From the NCBI GenBank assembly GCA_001768195.1, contig MENI01000053.1:1-64000 (forward strand): a DNA stretch of 64,000 nucleotides, given 5' to 3'. This document shows, piece after piece, positions 1 through 10,385 of this stretch. The notes under the pieces are model-generated. The model had not been told where the DNA came from and made no database searches. It saw only the letters and a list, made by a program, of their open reading frames with translations. Position numbers and translations under genes: made by a program. The stretch comes from Bacteroidetes bacterium GWA2_40_15. Its GTDB lineage: Bacteria > Bacteroidota > Bacteroidia > Bacteroidales > VadinHA17. The stretch's first letter is position 1; every line of letters begins with the position of its first letter.

Positions 1-147
1 CAATGGCTATCGGGATTACGCTAAGATCGCAAAGAGCTGAAATATATTGTTTTAGCTTTGTGTGCTTTGCGCCTACTTTGTGTACTTTGCGGTTAAAAAG
101 GTCTTTTTCAACAACCCCATCATCGGGGTTTTGGGAAATCAGTGTGG
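1..147. repeat. Left edge: possible gene tail and CTTTGYG tandem repeat
   Basis: Bases 2-40 can be read as the last 12 codons of a plus-strand gene ending in TGA (NGYRDYAKIAKS), but there is too little to assign it. Bases 56-71 and 76-91 are two 16-base direct copies of CTTTGTGTRCTTTGCG with one mismatch. A related CTTTGCG pair lies at about 47889-47906, so this looks like a dispersed intergenic repeat. Bases 113-130 form a hairpin (AACCCC, six-base loop, GGGGTT) just past the stop of the minus-strand gene; it has no clear T-run and would be a weak terminator. Confidence 0.45.
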
Positions 148-840
148 TTACCTGACTATTCTGAAGTTGAATGCCCCGGTTCCGGTCGCTCCCCATACTC
201 TGAGCCAGATTGGCAATACAGCTTCAGTTCCCCTCGAATTTGTTATATCACCAAGGTCCAGAAGGTTTTCCTCCTTCCATCCAAATTTCTTCAGCAGATC
301 CTTAACAGTATTCTTTGCTCCGGAATCATTGCCGCACAGATAATTTACATGGTCCCCGTTACCGATCATCACCGGATTAACCATCAGTCCGCACCACATT
401 GTATTAAGTGTTTTAACAACCTTTGCTTCAGGGAATTCTTTCTGAAGTTCTTCACCCAATGAAAAGGTATTGGAAAGTGAAGGAATAAGGCAGGGTGGCA
501 TTCCTTTGCTGAAATCAAGCGGGTTGGCAATGTCGATCAGGATTTTTCCCTTCAGGTCACCGGTTTTGGCTGATTTAATTGCCTCGACAGAACTTCCACC
601 ACTGGTGGCATTAACCAACAGGTCACCGAAAGATGCAGCATCAGCAAAAGTACCAAGTTTTACTTTATTGTTTGAAATTATCCAGGTTGCGAAACCAGGA
701 TTTCCATACATATCTGCAGCTGTTCTCGACCTGGCCTCATTTACATCACGGGTTCCGATCATCACTTCATAACCCATACTGACAAGTTTGGCAGATATTG
801 TCTGCCCGACGCTTCCTGTTCCAAATACTGCTATTTTCAT
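148..840 (-). CDS. NADPH-dependent F420 reductase-type NAD(P) oxidoreductase
   Basis: The 230-residue protein starts with a Rossmann dinucleotide-binding turn, GTGSVG at residues 7-12, followed by a strand ending in GTRD, where the R suggests NADP(H) preference. The whole length fits the short coenzyme-F420-dependent NADP reductase family (COG2085 type), including the GAFNFRIVR C-terminus. Bacteroidota are not known to make F420, so the substrate is probably something else and is unknown. It stands alone, with no partner gene beside it in the window. ATG start at 840; no promoter boxes were recognised upstream. Family sure, reaction unsure. Confidence 0.8.
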   Translation of the reverse strand: MKIAVFGTGSVGQTISAKLVSMGYEVMIGTRDVNEARSRTAADMYGNPGFATWIISNNKVKLGTFADAASFGDLLVNATSGGSSVEAIKSAKTGDLKGKILIDIANPLDFSKGMPPCLIPSLSNTFSLGEELQKEFPEAKVVKTLNTMWCGLMVNPVMIGNGDHVNYLCGNDSGAKNTVKDLLKKFGWKEENLLDLGDITNSRGTEAVLPIWLRVWGATGTGAFNFRIVR

Positions 841-1011
841 AATTAATTGATTTATGTTGATGATTATAAACTCAATATTTCAATAGAAACAAAAAAGAGA
901 GCAATATGTTGAATAAAAATGCTGAATGCCTTAACCCTGCACGTAATCATTTTTACACTACCTCCTTTTTTTTATCTTTACCCGCTATTGTTAAATAAAT
1001 AACAGAAGCGA

Positions 1012-2028
1012 TTGGGTCGTAGTAAAAATAAAAGGAATCTTATAAAGATATTTTACCAGGTGGCAGTTTTTGCTGCCCTGTTTTACATGGGACTGAGGCT
1101 CTGGCTTGATGAAGCATATGTTGCCGATTTTGAAGCTTACTGTCCTTTTGGAGGTTTGCAGGCTCTGGGAAGCTATGCCAACCTTAATTCCCTTTCATGT
1201 TCCATGACCACCATGCAGATTATGATGGGAGTAATGCTCTTTATAGGTGCGGCGCTCTTCAGCAAACTTTTCTGCGGATACATCTGTCCTCTGGGATCAG
1301 TCAGTGAATGGCTGGGAAAAATTGGAGATCGATTCAGGATAAAGATCATGGTATCTGAATCTATCGATAACTCTCTCAGTGCTCTGAAATATATGCTCCT
1401 GTTTGTAACTTTTTATTTTACACTTTCGTCAAGCGAGCTTTTTTGCAAAAAATTCGATCCCTATTATGCAGTTGCAACCGGCTTCGGATCAGATGTTGTC
1501 CTGTGGTATGCAATAGTTGCTATAGCAATACTGATAATCGGATCGCTCCTCTTCAGGTTCTTCTGGTGGTTTGCAGGTATATCGGCAATTTTTGTTGCTC
1601 TTTCACTGGCGGGACTTAAAATACCTTTTATCTATCCTTTGCTGGTGATTGCATGCGCAGGATACATTCTTGAAATTATTCTGATGAAGAAAGTATCTCC
1701 ATCATTGACATATATTACCCGCAATACTGAATCATGTACAAATTGTAATCTCTGTACTATAAATTGTCCGCAGGAGATCGATGTAGCCAGGATGGAGAGA
1801 GTTACACATATCGACTGCAACCTGTGCGGAGACTGTTTATATGCATGTCCGGTGGTTATACGTCTTTTTTTCCCTTTGGGAAATCAACCAGGGTCTGATG
1901 CACTGGTTGATATAATTGAATCAGAAACACTTACATATCAGATAGAAGACAATTTATATAAGGTTAAGCTGAATTACAGGGTAGTTAGCGTATCTGAGAA
2001 ACCGGAAATTATCTCCAGACAGGAATAA
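1012..2028 (+). CDS. Membrane polyferredoxin, NapH-like 4Fe-4S protein
   Basis: 338 residues with five to six membrane segments and four cysteine groups: CPFGG near 44, CGYICPLG at 88-95, and two ferredoxin-type 4Fe-4S motifs at 242-252 (CTNCNLCTINCP) and 269-279 (CNLCGDCLYAC). This is the NapH/NosR/CcoG layout, in which the protein passes electrons from the quinone pool or membrane to a periplasmic or cytoplasmic partner. The partner is not in the window. The start is TTG at 1012, because the first in-frame ATG (residue 26) would cut into the first membrane segment and the residues before it (KNKRNLIK) are a typical positive inside anchor. An imperfect -7 box, TATCTTTA, lies at 972-979. Confidence 0.82.
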   Translation: MGRSKNKRNLIKIFYQVAVFAALFYMGLRLWLDEAYVADFEAYCPFGGLQALGSYANLNSLSCSMTTMQIMMGVMLFIGAALFSKLFCGYICPLGSVSEWLGKIGDRFRIKIMVSESIDNSLSALKYMLLFVTFYFTLSSSELFCKKFDPYYAVATGFGSDVVLWYAIVAIAILIIGSLLFRFFWWFAGISAIFVALSLAGLKIPFIYPLLVIACAGYILEIILMKKVSPSLTYITRNTESCTNCNLCTINCPQEIDVARMERVTHIDCNLCGDCLYACPVVIRLFFPLGNQPGSDALVDIIESETLTYQIEDNLYKVKLNYRVVSVSEKPEIISRQE

Positions 2029-2029
2029 T

Positions 2030-2055
2030 AAAACGCCTCAAATCAGAGGCGTTTT
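2030..2055. terminator. Two-way Rho-independent terminator
   Basis: Ten-base-pair stem AAAACGCCTC / GAGGCGTTTT with a six-base loop directly after the stop of the 4Fe-4S gene. Because the arms carry A-runs and T-runs it can end transcription both from the left and from the minus-strand EF-G2 gene whose stop is at 2082. Confidence 0.88.
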
Positions 2056-2081
2056 TATCGGTATGTAAGAAATAGTCCGAT

Positions 2082-4238
2082 CTATTCTTCTTCTTCCTCT
2101 TCTGAGTATGCTTTGATAACAGCTTCCTGAACATCGCCGGGTACCGGTGCATATTCGGCAAACTTCATCGTGTACATTGCACGGCCTCCTGTTATTGAGC
2201 TGAGAGCAGTTGAGTATTTATTCATCTCTGCCAGAGGAACTTTTGCCTTTATGACCTCAAACCGTTTTTCACTTGCCATCCCGAGAACCATTCCCCTTCT
2301 TCCCTGAAGATCGCTGATAACATCTCCCATGCGGTCGGAAGGAACGAATATCTCAACATCATAAACCGGTTCGAGGATTTTCGGGCCGGCATTTTTAAAA
2401 GCAGTGCTGAAAGCGTTACGGCCTGCCAGACGGAAAGATATTTCGTTGGAATCAACCGGGTGCATCTTTCCATCATAAACATAAACCCTGATATCGCGTG
2501 CATAAGAACCTGTAAGAGGTCCTACTTCCATCTTCTCCATAATTCCTTTAAGGATTGCAGGCATAAACCTTGCATCAATCGAACCTCCGACAATACTGTT
2601 AACATATATCAGTTTACCTCCCCAGGGAAGAGTTATCTCTTCTTTATCACGTACAGCTATTTTGATATCTTTTCCACCAATCTTCTGCATCGCCAGCTCT
2701 TTTGAACCCTCTTCATAAGGTTCAATGATCATATGAACCTCTCCAAACTGACCGGCACCACCCGACTGCTTTTTATGACGGTAGTCAGCCTGGGCAGTTT
2801 TAGTAATTGTTTCACGGTAAGGAATTTTGGGCAGATTGAAACTTGTAGGTATCCTGTAAATATTATCAAGATGCCATTTCATTATGTTGAGGTGATATTC
2901 ACCCTGGCCATGTACAATGATCTGCTTAAGTTCTTTCGAATATTCGATTTTTACTGTCGGATCCTCCATATGGATCTTATTCAGTGCTTCACCAAGCTTT
3001 TCATCATCACTCTCACTCTGTGCCTTGATAGCGGTGCGGTATTTTGGCTCCGGAAATACAATTCCCTCATACTTCCAGTCATTGCCCGGTGCATTGAGAG
3101 TATGACCTGTTTTTGTGTTCTTAAGTTTTACAAATGCTCCAATATCGCCTGTGTTGAGTTCTGAAACCCTTGTCCTGTTTTTTCCTGCGCATATATATAG
3201 CTGTGATAATCTCTCTTTTGAGTTGTTGATGCTGTTAATGACATCAAGGTTTTCGGTTATCTTTCCTGAGAAAACCCTGAAATAGTTGATCTCTCCAATA
3301 TGCTCTTCGATTGACGACTTGAATACATATACGGAGGCTGATCCTGAAGGGTTAGGTTTAACTTCATTACCCTTACTGTTCACAATAGCCGGCATATCAC
3401 TGATAGAAGGAGCTTCATTCACAATAAATTCCATAAGACGGTCAACTCCGATGTTGTTCTTTGCGGATATGCACAATACCGGGAAAAGCCCCCTGGTGAT
3501 TATCCCCATGGCAATACCTTTTTTGATCTCCTCTTCTGTGAGAGTATCGTTTGCAAAAAAGAGTTCCATAAGGGCCTCATCGCTTTCGGCAGCTTTTTCA
3601 ACAAGTGAGTTGTGTAATTCTGCAGCCCTGTCAGCCTGGTCGGCAGGTATATCAACAATCTCTGCTTTTCCTCCGTCCTTGGCATATCGGAGCATTTTCA
3701 TCTTAAGAACGTCGATAATTGAATTGAATCCGGCACCTTCATTCAAAGGATACTGAATAAGCGTGATGCTGGTGCTCAATCTTTCTTTAATCATTTCCAC
3801 CGATTTCTCAAAATTGGTTTTTTCATGGTCAAGGCCATTTACAGCCAGTATGAGAGGCTTATGATTTTTCTCGGCATGTCTGAAGTGTATCTCGGTTCCA
3901 ACCTCAACACCATTCTGGACATTGATTGTCATAACTGCTGCATCGGCTGCAAATAATGATGAAATGACTCCTCCGCTGAAGTCATCAAGACCGGGAGTAT
4001 CCAGGATATTTATCTTTTTGTTCAGATATTCAGCATAAAGTACTGTTGAGAAGATTGAGTTTCCATTTTCATGCTCAATGGGCCGATAGTCGGAGACTGT
4101 ATTTTTTCCCTCTATTGTACCTCTTCTTTCGATTACGCCACCATTAAAAAGCATTGCTTCAGCCAGGGTAGTTTTACCTGAACCCGAATTGCCAAGAATA
4201 GCAATGTTCTTTATCTGGTCTGCCTGGAATGTTTTCAT
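2082..4238 (-). CDS. EF-G paralogue (EF-G2 type) with degraded GTPase motifs
   Basis: 718 residues with the five-domain layout of elongation factor G, which moves tRNA and mRNA through the ribosome. The G domain departs from the consensus. The P-loop GNSGSGKT (16-23) is intact. The switch I Thr is Ser (GNSI at 59-62). DTPGH reads DTPGL at 80-84, so the catalytic His is Leu 84. NKMD reads NGLD at 134-137. The canonical fusA at 5557 keeps all of these. The protein ends in a run of six Glu. A Bacteroides thetaiotaomicron paralogue, EF-G2, is known to translocate without GTP hydrolysis and to help survival in starvation; orthology to it is inferred from these changes. Divergent from the str operon. 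Confidence 0.85.
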   Translation of the reverse strand: MKTFQADQIKNIAILGNSGSGKTTLAEAMLFNGGVIERRGTIEGKNTVSDYRPIEHENGNSIFSTVLYAEYLNKKINILDTPGLDDFSGGVISSLFAADAAVMTINVQNGVEVGTEIHFRHAEKNHKPLILAVNGLDHEKTNFEKSVEMIKERLSTSITLIQYPLNEGAGFNSIIDVLKMKMLRYAKDGGKAEIVDIPADQADRAAELHNSLVEKAAESDEALMELFFANDTLTEEEIKKGIAMGIITRGLFPVLCISAKNNIGVDRLMEFIVNEAPSISDMPAIVNSKGNEVKPNPSGSASVYVFKSSIEEHIGEINYFRVFSGKITENLDVINSINNSKERLSQLYICAGKNRTRVSELNTGDIGAFVKLKNTKTGHTLNAPGNDWKYEGIVFPEPKYRTAIKAQSESDDEKLGEALNKIHMEDPTVKIEYSKELKQIIVHGQGEYHLNIMKWHLDNIYRIPTSFNLPKIPYRETITKTAQADYRHKKQSGGAGQFGEVHMIIEPYEEGSKELAMQKIGGKDIKIAVRDKEEITLPWGGKLIYVNSIVGGSIDARFMPAILKGIMEKMEVGPLTGSYARDIRVYVYDGKMHPVDSNEISFRLAGRNAFSTAFKNAGPKILEPVYDVEIFVPSDRMGDVISDLQGRRGMVLGMASEKRFEVIKAKVPLAEMNKYSTALSSITGGRAMYTMKFAEYAPVPGDVQEAVIKAYSEEEEEE

Positions 4239-4655
4239 ATTTTACCGGTTATTATATGTTATACAATTATATTATATATCAGGAATTGAGGGGACAAAAA
4301 TAATAATTTTTTAAAACAGTTTAAGAAAGAGTGTATAATTCCAAAATTTTTATTTTCTTTGCACCAGTTTTTTGAAATCAGGAGTACCGGTTTTTCCTTC
4401 AAGGTAAGTTTACAAAATGCATTTCAAAGGGAAAGGTCGGGAAGAAGAACCTGTTGATAACTTACATTTTTAGTAAGATATTTTTTTGAAAAACATGTAT
4501 GACTGCGTGATATCTGGCTGGCATCAGGTTATATATACATATTGGCTTAACCGGTTTGAAAAAATTTATGTTATTGATTTTGAATTAAAAAATAAATACA
4601 ATACCTTTGCAAACCATTTTTTTGAGTAAAATTTAAAGCTAAAATAATTGTAATT
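4239..4655. promoter_or_regulatory. Divergent control region between EF-G2 and the str operon
   Basis: 416 bases with no gene. A minus-strand -7 box for EF-G2, TATTTTTG, is read from 4302 to 4295, giving a leader of about 50 bases; I see no matching -33 box. The plus-strand promoter of rpsL is listed separately. The middle part (about 4320-4570) is AT-rich with no hairpin that I can support. Confidence 0.6.
4579..4609 (+). promoter_or_regulatory. Promoter of the rpsL-rplQ cluster
   Basis: TTTG at 4579-4582, a 19-base spacer and TACCTTTG at 4602-4609 match the Bacteroidota housekeeping consensus at every fixed base. Transcription should start near 4615, giving a leader of about 40 A-rich bases before rpsL. 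Confidence 0.88.
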
Positions 4656-5030
4656 ATGCCGACAATTCAGCAGTTAGTAAGAAAAGGCAGGAAGAAACTG
4701 ATAGATAAGAGTAAAGCTCCTGCTCTGGATTCATGTCCTCAGAGAAGGGGTGTATGTGTACGTGTTTACACAACGACGCCTAAGAAACCTAATTCAGCTA
4801 TGAGGAAGGTGGCCAGGGTAAGGCTTACCAACCAGAAAGAAGTTAACGCCTACATTCCTGGTGAAGGCCATAATCTTCAGGAACACTCCATCGTTCTCCT
4901 GAGAGGCGGCAGGGTTAAAGATCTCCCTGGTGTTCGTTATCACCTTGTTCGTGGTGCACTCGATACATCAGGCGTTGACGGCCGTACTCAGAGAAGATCA
5001 AAATATGGTGCCAAAAGACCAAAGAAGTAA
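4656..5030 (+). CDS. rpsL: 30S ribosomal protein S12 (uS12)
   Basis: 124 residues. S12 lines the decoding centre of the small subunit. Both loops that contact 16S rRNA are present: [11 protein letters not shown] and [13 protein letters not shown]. The Lys of each loop, where streptomycin-resistance changes usually fall, is the wild-type residue. First gene of the cluster; a 19-base gap separates it from rpsG. The start ATG has an A-rich leader and no Shine-Dalgarno, as is usual in this phylum. Confidence 0.98.
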   Translation: MPTIQQLVRKGRKKLIDKSKAPALDSCPQRRGVCVRVYTTTPKKPNSAMRKVARVRLTNQKEVNAYIPGEGHNLQEHSIVLLRGGRVKDLPGVRYHLVRGALDTSGVDGRTQRRSKYGAKRPKK

Positions 5031-5049
5031 CAGTTAAAGAGATAGGATA

Positions 5050-5526
5050 ATGAGAAAAGCAAGACCAAAGAAGAGGATTCTGTTACCGGATCCTAAATAT
5101 AAAGATCCGTATGTAACAAGGTTTGTGAATAATCTTATGTTCAGTGGTAAAAAAAATCTGGCTTTCAAGATTCTTTACGAATCTCTGGAAATAGTCGGAG
5201 ACAAATTCAAAAGTGAAGGCAAGACACCTCTTGAGATTTTCAAGCAGGCACTTGATAATGTAACCCCGCAGGTCGAAGTTAAAGCGCGCAGGGTCGGAGG
5301 AGCTACTTTCCAGGTGCCGATGGAGATCAGACCCGACAGGAAAGTTGCTATCAGTATGAAGAACATGATACTCTTTGCAAGAAAGAGAACAGGCCACTCC
5401 ATGGCTGAGAAGCTTGCTGCAGAACTTATGGCAGCATACAAGCTTGAAGGAGGAGCCTATAAGAAGAAGGAAGATACCCACAGAATGGCTGAAGCTAATA
5501 AAGCTTTTGCACACTTCAGGTTCTGA
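5050..5526 (+). CDS. rpsG: 30S ribosomal protein S7 (uS7)
   Basis: 158 residues, the usual S7 length. S7 nucleates folding of the 16S 3' domain and sits at the mRNA exit and E-site. The conserved N-terminal [10 protein letters not shown] and the [11 protein letters not shown] segment (beta hairpin and head contacts) are recognisable. Between rpsL and fusA, the classic str order. Confidence 0.98.
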   Translation: MRKARPKKRILLPDPKYKDPYVTRFVNNLMFSGKKNLAFKILYESLEIVGDKFKSEGKTPLEIFKQALDNVTPQVEVKARRVGGATFQVPMEIRPDRKVAISMKNMILFARKRTGHSMAEKLAAELMAAYKLEGGAYKKKEDTHRMAEANKAFAHFRF

Positions 5527-5556
5527 TAATTAAGAAGCAGCAGGGATATACCGTAA

Positions 5557-7659
5557 ATGGACAAGAATCTTAAATATACCAGGAACATCGGAATCATGGC
5601 TCACATTGATGCCGGGAAGACCACCACAACAGAGCGTATTCTGTTCTATACAGGTCGTACCCATCGTATGGGAGAAGTTCATGATGGCAATGCAACGATG
5701 GACTGGATGGTTCAGGAACAGGAGAGAGGTATAACAATAACATCTGCTGCAACTACAACTTACTGGAAATACAACGGAGAAGATTATAAGGTTAATATAA
5801 TTGACACTCCCGGGCATGTCGATTTTACAGTTGAGGTAGAAAGATCATTAAGAATTCTCGATGGAGCCGTTGCAGTTTTCTGTGCAGTAGGAGGAGTTGA
5901 ACCTCAGTCTGAAACAGTATGGAGGCAGGCAGACAAATATGGCGTTCCCCGGATTGCTTTTGTAAACAAGATGGACAGGGCAGGCGCTGATTTTCTCAGT
6001 GTTGTTCAGCAGATAAAGGAAAAACTGGGTGCAAATCCGGTACCGGTACAGATCCCCATCGGGGCTGAAGAGAACTTCAAAGGGATCATCGATCTGGTAA
6101 GAATGAAAGCTTTCATCTATTATACCGATGATGAGAACGAAACCAGATTCGAAATTGAAGAGATTCCTGCAGATATGAGGGATGAAGCTGAAGAGTGGAG
6201 AGCTAAACTTATTGAGACAGTTGCCGAAGTTGATGATACTCTTCTTGAAAGATTCCTTGGAGATCATGATTCTATTACAGTTGATGAGATACTCACAGCT
6301 GTCAGAAAATCAGCAATACTGGGTCTTGCAATTCCTGTAATTTGTGGTTCGGCGTTTAAAAATAAAGGCGTCCAGAGTCTTCTGGATTCAGTAATAGCAT
6401 TCCTTCCTTCACCTGTTGACAAAGGATCAGTGACAGGGATCGATCCAAGGAATGATGAAGAACTAACACGCGATCCTGATGATGAGGCTCCTATGGCTGC
6501 ACTCGCATTCAAGATAGCTACCGATCCTTTTGTCGGTCGTCTGGCATTCATGAGGATCTACTCCGGCGTTCTCAAGGCTGGTGACACAGTTCTGAACGTC
6601 CGCACCGGAAAGAGAGAAAGAATAAACCGTCTCTTCCAGATGCATGCAAACAAACAGAATCCCAAAGAAAGTATTGCTGCCGGCGATATATGCGCCGGTG
6701 TAGGATTCAAGGATATTAAAACAGGAGATACTCTTTGTGCCATTAATAAGCCCATCCTTCTTGAATCAATGGATTTTCCTGAGCCGGTAATCGGCGTTGC
6801 AATTGAACCTAAGACACAGGCCGATGTCGACAAATTGTCGATTGCTCTCAATAAACTGGCCGAAGAGGATCCTACATTCCAGGTAAAAACTGATCCCGAC
6901 AGCGGTCAGACACTTATTCATGGAATGGGTGAACTGCATCTGGAAATTCTTGTAGACAGGCTTAAAAGAGAGTTTAAGGTAGAGTGTAACCAGGGTGCTC
7001 CCCAGGTTGCATACAAGGAGGCAATTACCATAGCCGCTGAATTCCGCGAAGTATTCAAGAAGCAGACTGGCGGCAGGGGTAAATTTGCCGATATAACTTT
7101 TGAACTAATGCCAACTGATGATGGTATCAGAGGTCTTCAGTTTGTAAATGAGATAAAAGGGGGCCATGTTCCGAAAGAGTATATCCCATCAGTTGAAAAG
7201 GGTTTCCGCGAAGCTATGGCTAACGGTCCGCTGGCAGGATTCCCTCTCGACAGCCTCAAAGTAGTACTCAAAGACGGTTCGTACCATCCGGTTGACTCTG
7301 ATGCTCTCTCTTTTGAAATCGCAGCCAAACAGGCATTCAGAAAATTTGCCGGGAAATGCAATCCGGTGATTCTTGAACCTATAATGTCGACAGAAGTTGT
7401 AACTCCTGAGGAGTATGTTGGCGATGTTATTGGCGATTTTAACAGGAGAAGAGGAAGGGTGGAAGGTATGGAATCGAAAGCAGGAGCAAGGGTTATAAAA
7501 GCAAAAGTACCTCTGGCCGAGAAATTCGGTTATGTTACAGTACTCAGAACCCTTACCTCGGGAAGAGCAACTTCAACTATGGAGTTCTCACACTATGAAA
7601 AGGTACCTGCAGAAATATCAAACAAGATTGTTGAAGTTACTAAAGGAAAAATTCTTTAA
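5557..7659 (+). CDS. fusA: Elongation factor G (canonical)
   Basis: 700-residue translocase GTPase. All G motifs are canonical: AHIDAGKTT in the P-loop, [10 protein letters not shown] in switch I, DTPGHVDF with the catalytic His, and NKMD. Domains II to V follow, with [13 protein letters not shown]-type and [13 protein letters not shown] segments of domains IV and V visible. It is the working counterpart of the degraded paralogue at 2082-4238. tuf, which follows fusA in many other bacteria, is absent here; rpsJ starts three bases after the fusA stop codon. Confidence 0.98.
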   Translation: MDKNLKYTRNIGIMAHIDAGKTTTTERILFYTGRTHRMGEVHDGNATMDWMVQEQERGITITSAATTTYWKYNGEDYKVNIIDTPGHVDFTVEVERSLRILDGAVAVFCAVGGVEPQSETVWRQADKYGVPRIAFVNKMDRAGADFLSVVQQIKEKLGANPVPVQIPIGAEENFKGIIDLVRMKAFIYYTDDENETRFEIEEIPADMRDEAEEWRAKLIETVAEVDDTLLERFLGDHDSITVDEILTAVRKSAILGLAIPVICGSAFKNKGVQSLLDSVIAFLPSPVDKGSVTGIDPRNDEELTRDPDDEAPMAALAFKIATDPFVGRLAFMRIYSGVLKAGDTVLNVRTGKRERINRLFQMHANKQNPKESIAAGDICAGVGFKDIKTGDTLCAINKPILLESMDFPEPVIGVAIEPKTQADVDKLSIALNKLAEEDPTFQVKTDPDSGQTLIHGMGELHLEILVDRLKREFKVECNQGAPQVAYKEAITIAAEFREVFKKQTGGRGKFADITFELMPTDDGIRGLQFVNEIKGGHVPKEYIPSVEKGFREAMANGPLAGFPLDSLKVVLKDGSYHPVDSDALSFEIAAKQAFRKFAGKCNPVILEPIMSTEVVTPEEYVGDVIGDFNRRRGRVEGMESKAGARVIKAKVPLAEKFGYVTVLRTLTSGRATSTMEFSHYEKVPAEISNKIVEVTKGKIL

Positions 7660-7662
7660 AAG

Positions 7663-7968
7663 ATGAGTCAGAAAATTCGTATTAAACTGAAATCTTACGA
7701 TCATAACCTGGTGGATAAGTCTGCCGAGAAGATTGTAAAAACAGTGAAATCTACTGGTGCAGTTGTCAGCGGACCGATTCCACTGCCAACCCATAAAAAG
7801 ATTTATACAGTGCTTCGTTCACCTTTTGTGAACAAGAAAGCAAGGGAACAGTTCGAACTGTCATCCTACAAAAGGTTGCTCGATATTTACAGTTCAACTC
7901 CCAAAACGATCGATGCACTCATGAAGCTTGAACTTCCCAGCGGAGTTGAAGTAGAAATTAAAGTGTGA
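7663..7968 (+). CDS. rpsJ: 30S ribosomal protein S10 (uS10)
   Basis: 101 residues. Conserved [17 protein letters not shown] start and the GPIPLPT loop, which reaches into the head of the small subunit. It begins the S10 block but is fused to the str block by a three-base gap, so both blocks are probably read as one transcript. In other bacteria S10 also serves as NusE in antitermination. Confidence 0.97.
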   Translation: MSQKIRIKLKSYDHNLVDKSAEKIVKTVKSTGAVVSGPIPLPTHKKIYTVLRSPFVNKKAREQFELSSYKRLLDIYSSTPKTIDALMKLELPSGVEVEIKV

Positions 7969-7989
7969 AACCAGTAAAGCAATATACAA

Positions 7990-8610
7990 ATGCAGGGATT
8001 AATTGGTAAAAAGGTAGGAATGACTTCCGTTTTTGATGAAAACGGAAAAAATATTCCATGTACGGTTCTTCAGGCCGGTCCGTGTGTTGTAACACAGATC
8101 AAGACAGTTGAGAAGGATGGCTACAGTTCTGTACAGCTGGGATTTGATGATAAGAAAGAGAAGCACACAACAAAAGCCGAGTTGGGTCACCTGAAAAAAG
8201 CTAATACAACTCCCAAGAGAAAACTCATGGAGTTCACAGGCTTTGAAGTAGGACAGGTGCAGGTAGGCGAGGTGCTCACAGCATCTTTCTTTGAAACTGA
8301 CATTATTGTAGATGTCAGAGGCTGGGCTAAAGGAAAAGGATTCCAGGGTGTTGTTAAACGTCATGGCTTTGCCGGCGTAGGAGGACAAACCCACGGTCAG
8401 CATAACAGGGGCAGGGCACCAGGTTCACTCGGTGCATCTTCATTCCCTTCCAGAGTTTTACCCGGAATGAGAATGGCGGGCCGTACCGGCGGACATCAGG
8501 TTGAATCAATGGACCTTAGAGTTGTAAAACTGATGGCTGAGGAAAACATAATAATAGTAAAAGGATCAGTTCCCGGTCCTAAAGGTGGATACGTAATAAT
8601 TACAAAATAA
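7990..8610 (+). CDS. rplC: 50S ribosomal protein L3 (uL3)
   Basis: 206 residues. The extension that reaches the peptidyl-transferase centre is clear: [18 protein letters not shown], followed by GMRMAGRTG. The QTHGQ stretch covers the Gln that is methylated in E. coli L3. Its stop overlaps the start of rplD by one base (TAATG), which suggests translational coupling. Confidence 0.97.
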   Translation: MQGLIGKKVGMTSVFDENGKNIPCTVLQAGPCVVTQIKTVEKDGYSSVQLGFDDKKEKHTTKAELGHLKKANTTPKRKLMEFTGFEVGQVQVGEVLTASFFETDIIVDVRGWAKGKGFQGVVKRHGFAGVGGQTHGQHNRGRAPGSLGASSFPSRVLPGMRMAGRTGGHQVESMDLRVVKLMAEENIIIVKGSVPGPKGGYVIITK

Positions 8611-9239
8611 TGGAATTATCTATTCTTAATATTAGTGGTAAGGAAACCGGAAGAAAAGTTACTCTTAACGATTCAATTTTCGGTATTGAACCTAACGACC
8701 ATGCCATATATCTGGATACAAAACAGTATCTGGCCAATCAGAGGCAGGGTACACATAAAGCCAAGGAACGTGGCGAGGTAGCTGGTAGTACAAGGAAGAT
8801 AAAGAAACAGAAAGGTACCGGTACCGCGCGTGCTGGAAATATCCGGAACCCTCTTTACCGTGGAGGCGGCCGTATGTTCGGTCCAAAACCAAGGTTCTAT
8901 GGCTTCAAGCTTAATAAAAAGGTTAAGCAACTTGCAAGAAAATCAGCACTTTCATATAAAGCTTCGACAAATAATATTATTGTTCTGGAAGATTTCTCCT
9001 TTGATGCCCCGAAAACAAAAGAGATGGTCAAAATGGGAAATAACCTGAATATTGCAAATAAAAAATCAATATTTGTTTTCCCGGAACAAAATAATAACAT
9101 ATATTTGTCATCCCGAAATGTGCAAGGGGTTGAAGTCATAACAGCCAGTGAATTAAACACTTATAGGATAATGAAGGCTTCAACTGTGGTACTTGTGGAG
9201 AGTGCAGTTGACGTTTTGCAGGCTACATTTGAAAACTAG
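8610..9239 (+). CDS. rplD: 50S ribosomal protein L4 (uL4)
   Basis: 209 residues. The long basic loop that lines the exit tunnel is at about residues 45-100 ([16 protein letters not shown], then [11 protein letters not shown]). In E. coli L4 also represses the S10 operon through a leader hairpin; I see no such leader here. Start shares one base with the rplC stop. Confidence 0.97.
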   Translation: MELSILNISGKETGRKVTLNDSIFGIEPNDHAIYLDTKQYLANQRQGTHKAKERGEVAGSTRKIKKQKGTGTARAGNIRNPLYRGGGRMFGPKPRFYGFKLNKKVKQLARKSALSYKASTNNIIVLEDFSFDAPKTKEMVKMGNNLNIANKKSIFVFPEQNNNIYLSSRNVQGVEVITASELNTYRIMKASTVVLVESAVDVLQATFEN

Positions 9240-9252
9240 AAAATTTTGAGTG

Positions 9253-9543
9253 ATGAATATTTTATTTAAACCAATTGTAACGGAAAAGATGACAAGCCAG
9301 GGCGACAAATTCAATCGCTATGGTTTTCTCGTTGCTAAAAACGCAAACAAGTTACAGATAAAGAAAGCTGTTGAAGAATTGTACAGTGTTACTGTTGACT
9401 CGGTAAACACAATGCGTTATGGCGGTAAAATAAAAACCCGCAATACCAAATCGGGACTTCTGGTTGGTAAAACAGCAGCAACAAAAAAGGCTGTGGTTAC
9501 TCTGGCAGAAGGAAACAAAATTGATTTCTATAGCAATATTTAA
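9253..9543 (+). CDS. rplW: 50S ribosomal protein L23 (uL23)
   Basis: 96 residues from ATG at 9253, which begins MNILFKPIVTEKM; a GTG one codon earlier (9250) is possible but unlikely. L23 sits at the tunnel exit and is a docking site for trigger factor and the signal recognition particle. The loop region GGKIKTRNTKSG is typical. Confidence 0.95.
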   Translation: MNILFKPIVTEKMTSQGDKFNRYGFLVAKNANKLQIKKAVEELYSVTVDSVNTMRYGGKIKTRNTKSGLLVGKTAATKKAVVTLAEGNKIDFYSNI

Positions 9544-9550
9544 TTAATAT

Positions 9551-10375
9551 ATGGCAGTCAGAAAGATTAAACCTGTAACACCAGGTCAGCGACATAAAAT
9601 CGCAAGCACTTTTGAAACAATCACGAGTGCTGTGCCGGAGAAATCCCTGCTTCAGCCGCAAAGTAAATCAGGAGGAAGGAATGTTAACGGCAAACGGACT
9701 ATGCGGTACATCGGCGGCGGTCACAAGAAGATGTACAGAATCATCGATTTCCGAAGGGAAAAAGATGGGATGCCGGCAAAAGTAAAGACGATCGAATACG
9801 ATCCTAATCGTTCTTCGAGAATTGCTCTTGTTGTATACCAGGACGGTGAGAAAAGATACATTGTTGCCCCTGTAGGGCTTCAGGTAGGTCAGACAATATT
9901 ATCGGGCATAGATGCTACGCCTGAAGTTGGAAATACATTATTCCTTAATGATATTCCGCTCGGAACCATCATTCATAATATTGAACTTAAACCCGGAAAA
10001 GGCGGTGCTCTTGCACGCAGTGCCGGTACATATGCGCAGCTTTCTGCCCGCGACGGTAAATATGCAACTATCAAGCTTCCTTCCGGTGAATCAAGAATGA
10101 TACTTACAACATGCCGTGCCACTATTGGAACAGTATCGAACCCCGACCATAACCTTGAGAGATCAGGTAAAGCCGGACGTACACGCTGGCAGGGACGCCG
10201 TCCCAGAGTGAGAGGCGTGGTTATGAACCCGGTTGATCACCCGATGGGTGGTGGCGAAGGAAGAGCTTCCGGAGGTCACCCCAGATCAAGAAAAGGTATT
10301 CCTGCAAAAGGCTTTAAAACCAGGGATACTAAAAAATACTCTGCAAAATTTATTATTGAAAGAAGGAAAAAATAA
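9551..10375 (+). CDS. rplB: 50S ribosomal protein L2 (uL2)
   Basis: 274 residues. L2 helps subunit association and peptidyl transfer. The strongly conserved [15 protein letters not shown] segment contains the His essential for activity in E. coli, and the basic tail [13 protein letters not shown] follows. Seven-base gap after rplW. Confidence 0.98.
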   Translation: MAVRKIKPVTPGQRHKIASTFETITSAVPEKSLLQPQSKSGGRNVNGKRTMRYIGGGHKKMYRIIDFRREKDGMPAKVKTIEYDPNRSSRIALVVYQDGEKRYIVAPVGLQVGQTILSGIDATPEVGNTLFLNDIPLGTIIHNIELKPGKGGALARSAGTYAQLSARDGKYATIKLPSGESRMILTTCRATIGTVSNPDHNLERSGKAGRTRWQGRRPRVRGVVMNPVDHPMGGGEGRASGGHPRSRKGIPAKGFKTRDTKKYSAKFIIERRKK

Positions 10376-10385
10376 CTGATATACT

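Noticed and set aside
3286-3756. 156-codon open frame on the plus strand inside the EF-G2 gene
   Set aside because: Antisense to a full-length conserved protein; composition follows the codon pattern of the real gene.
2082-4238. Tetracycline ribosomal protection protein (TetQ-type) in place of EF-G2
   Set aside because: Those proteins are shorter and keep the DTPGH motif; this one has lost the catalytic His and keeps the EF-G length.
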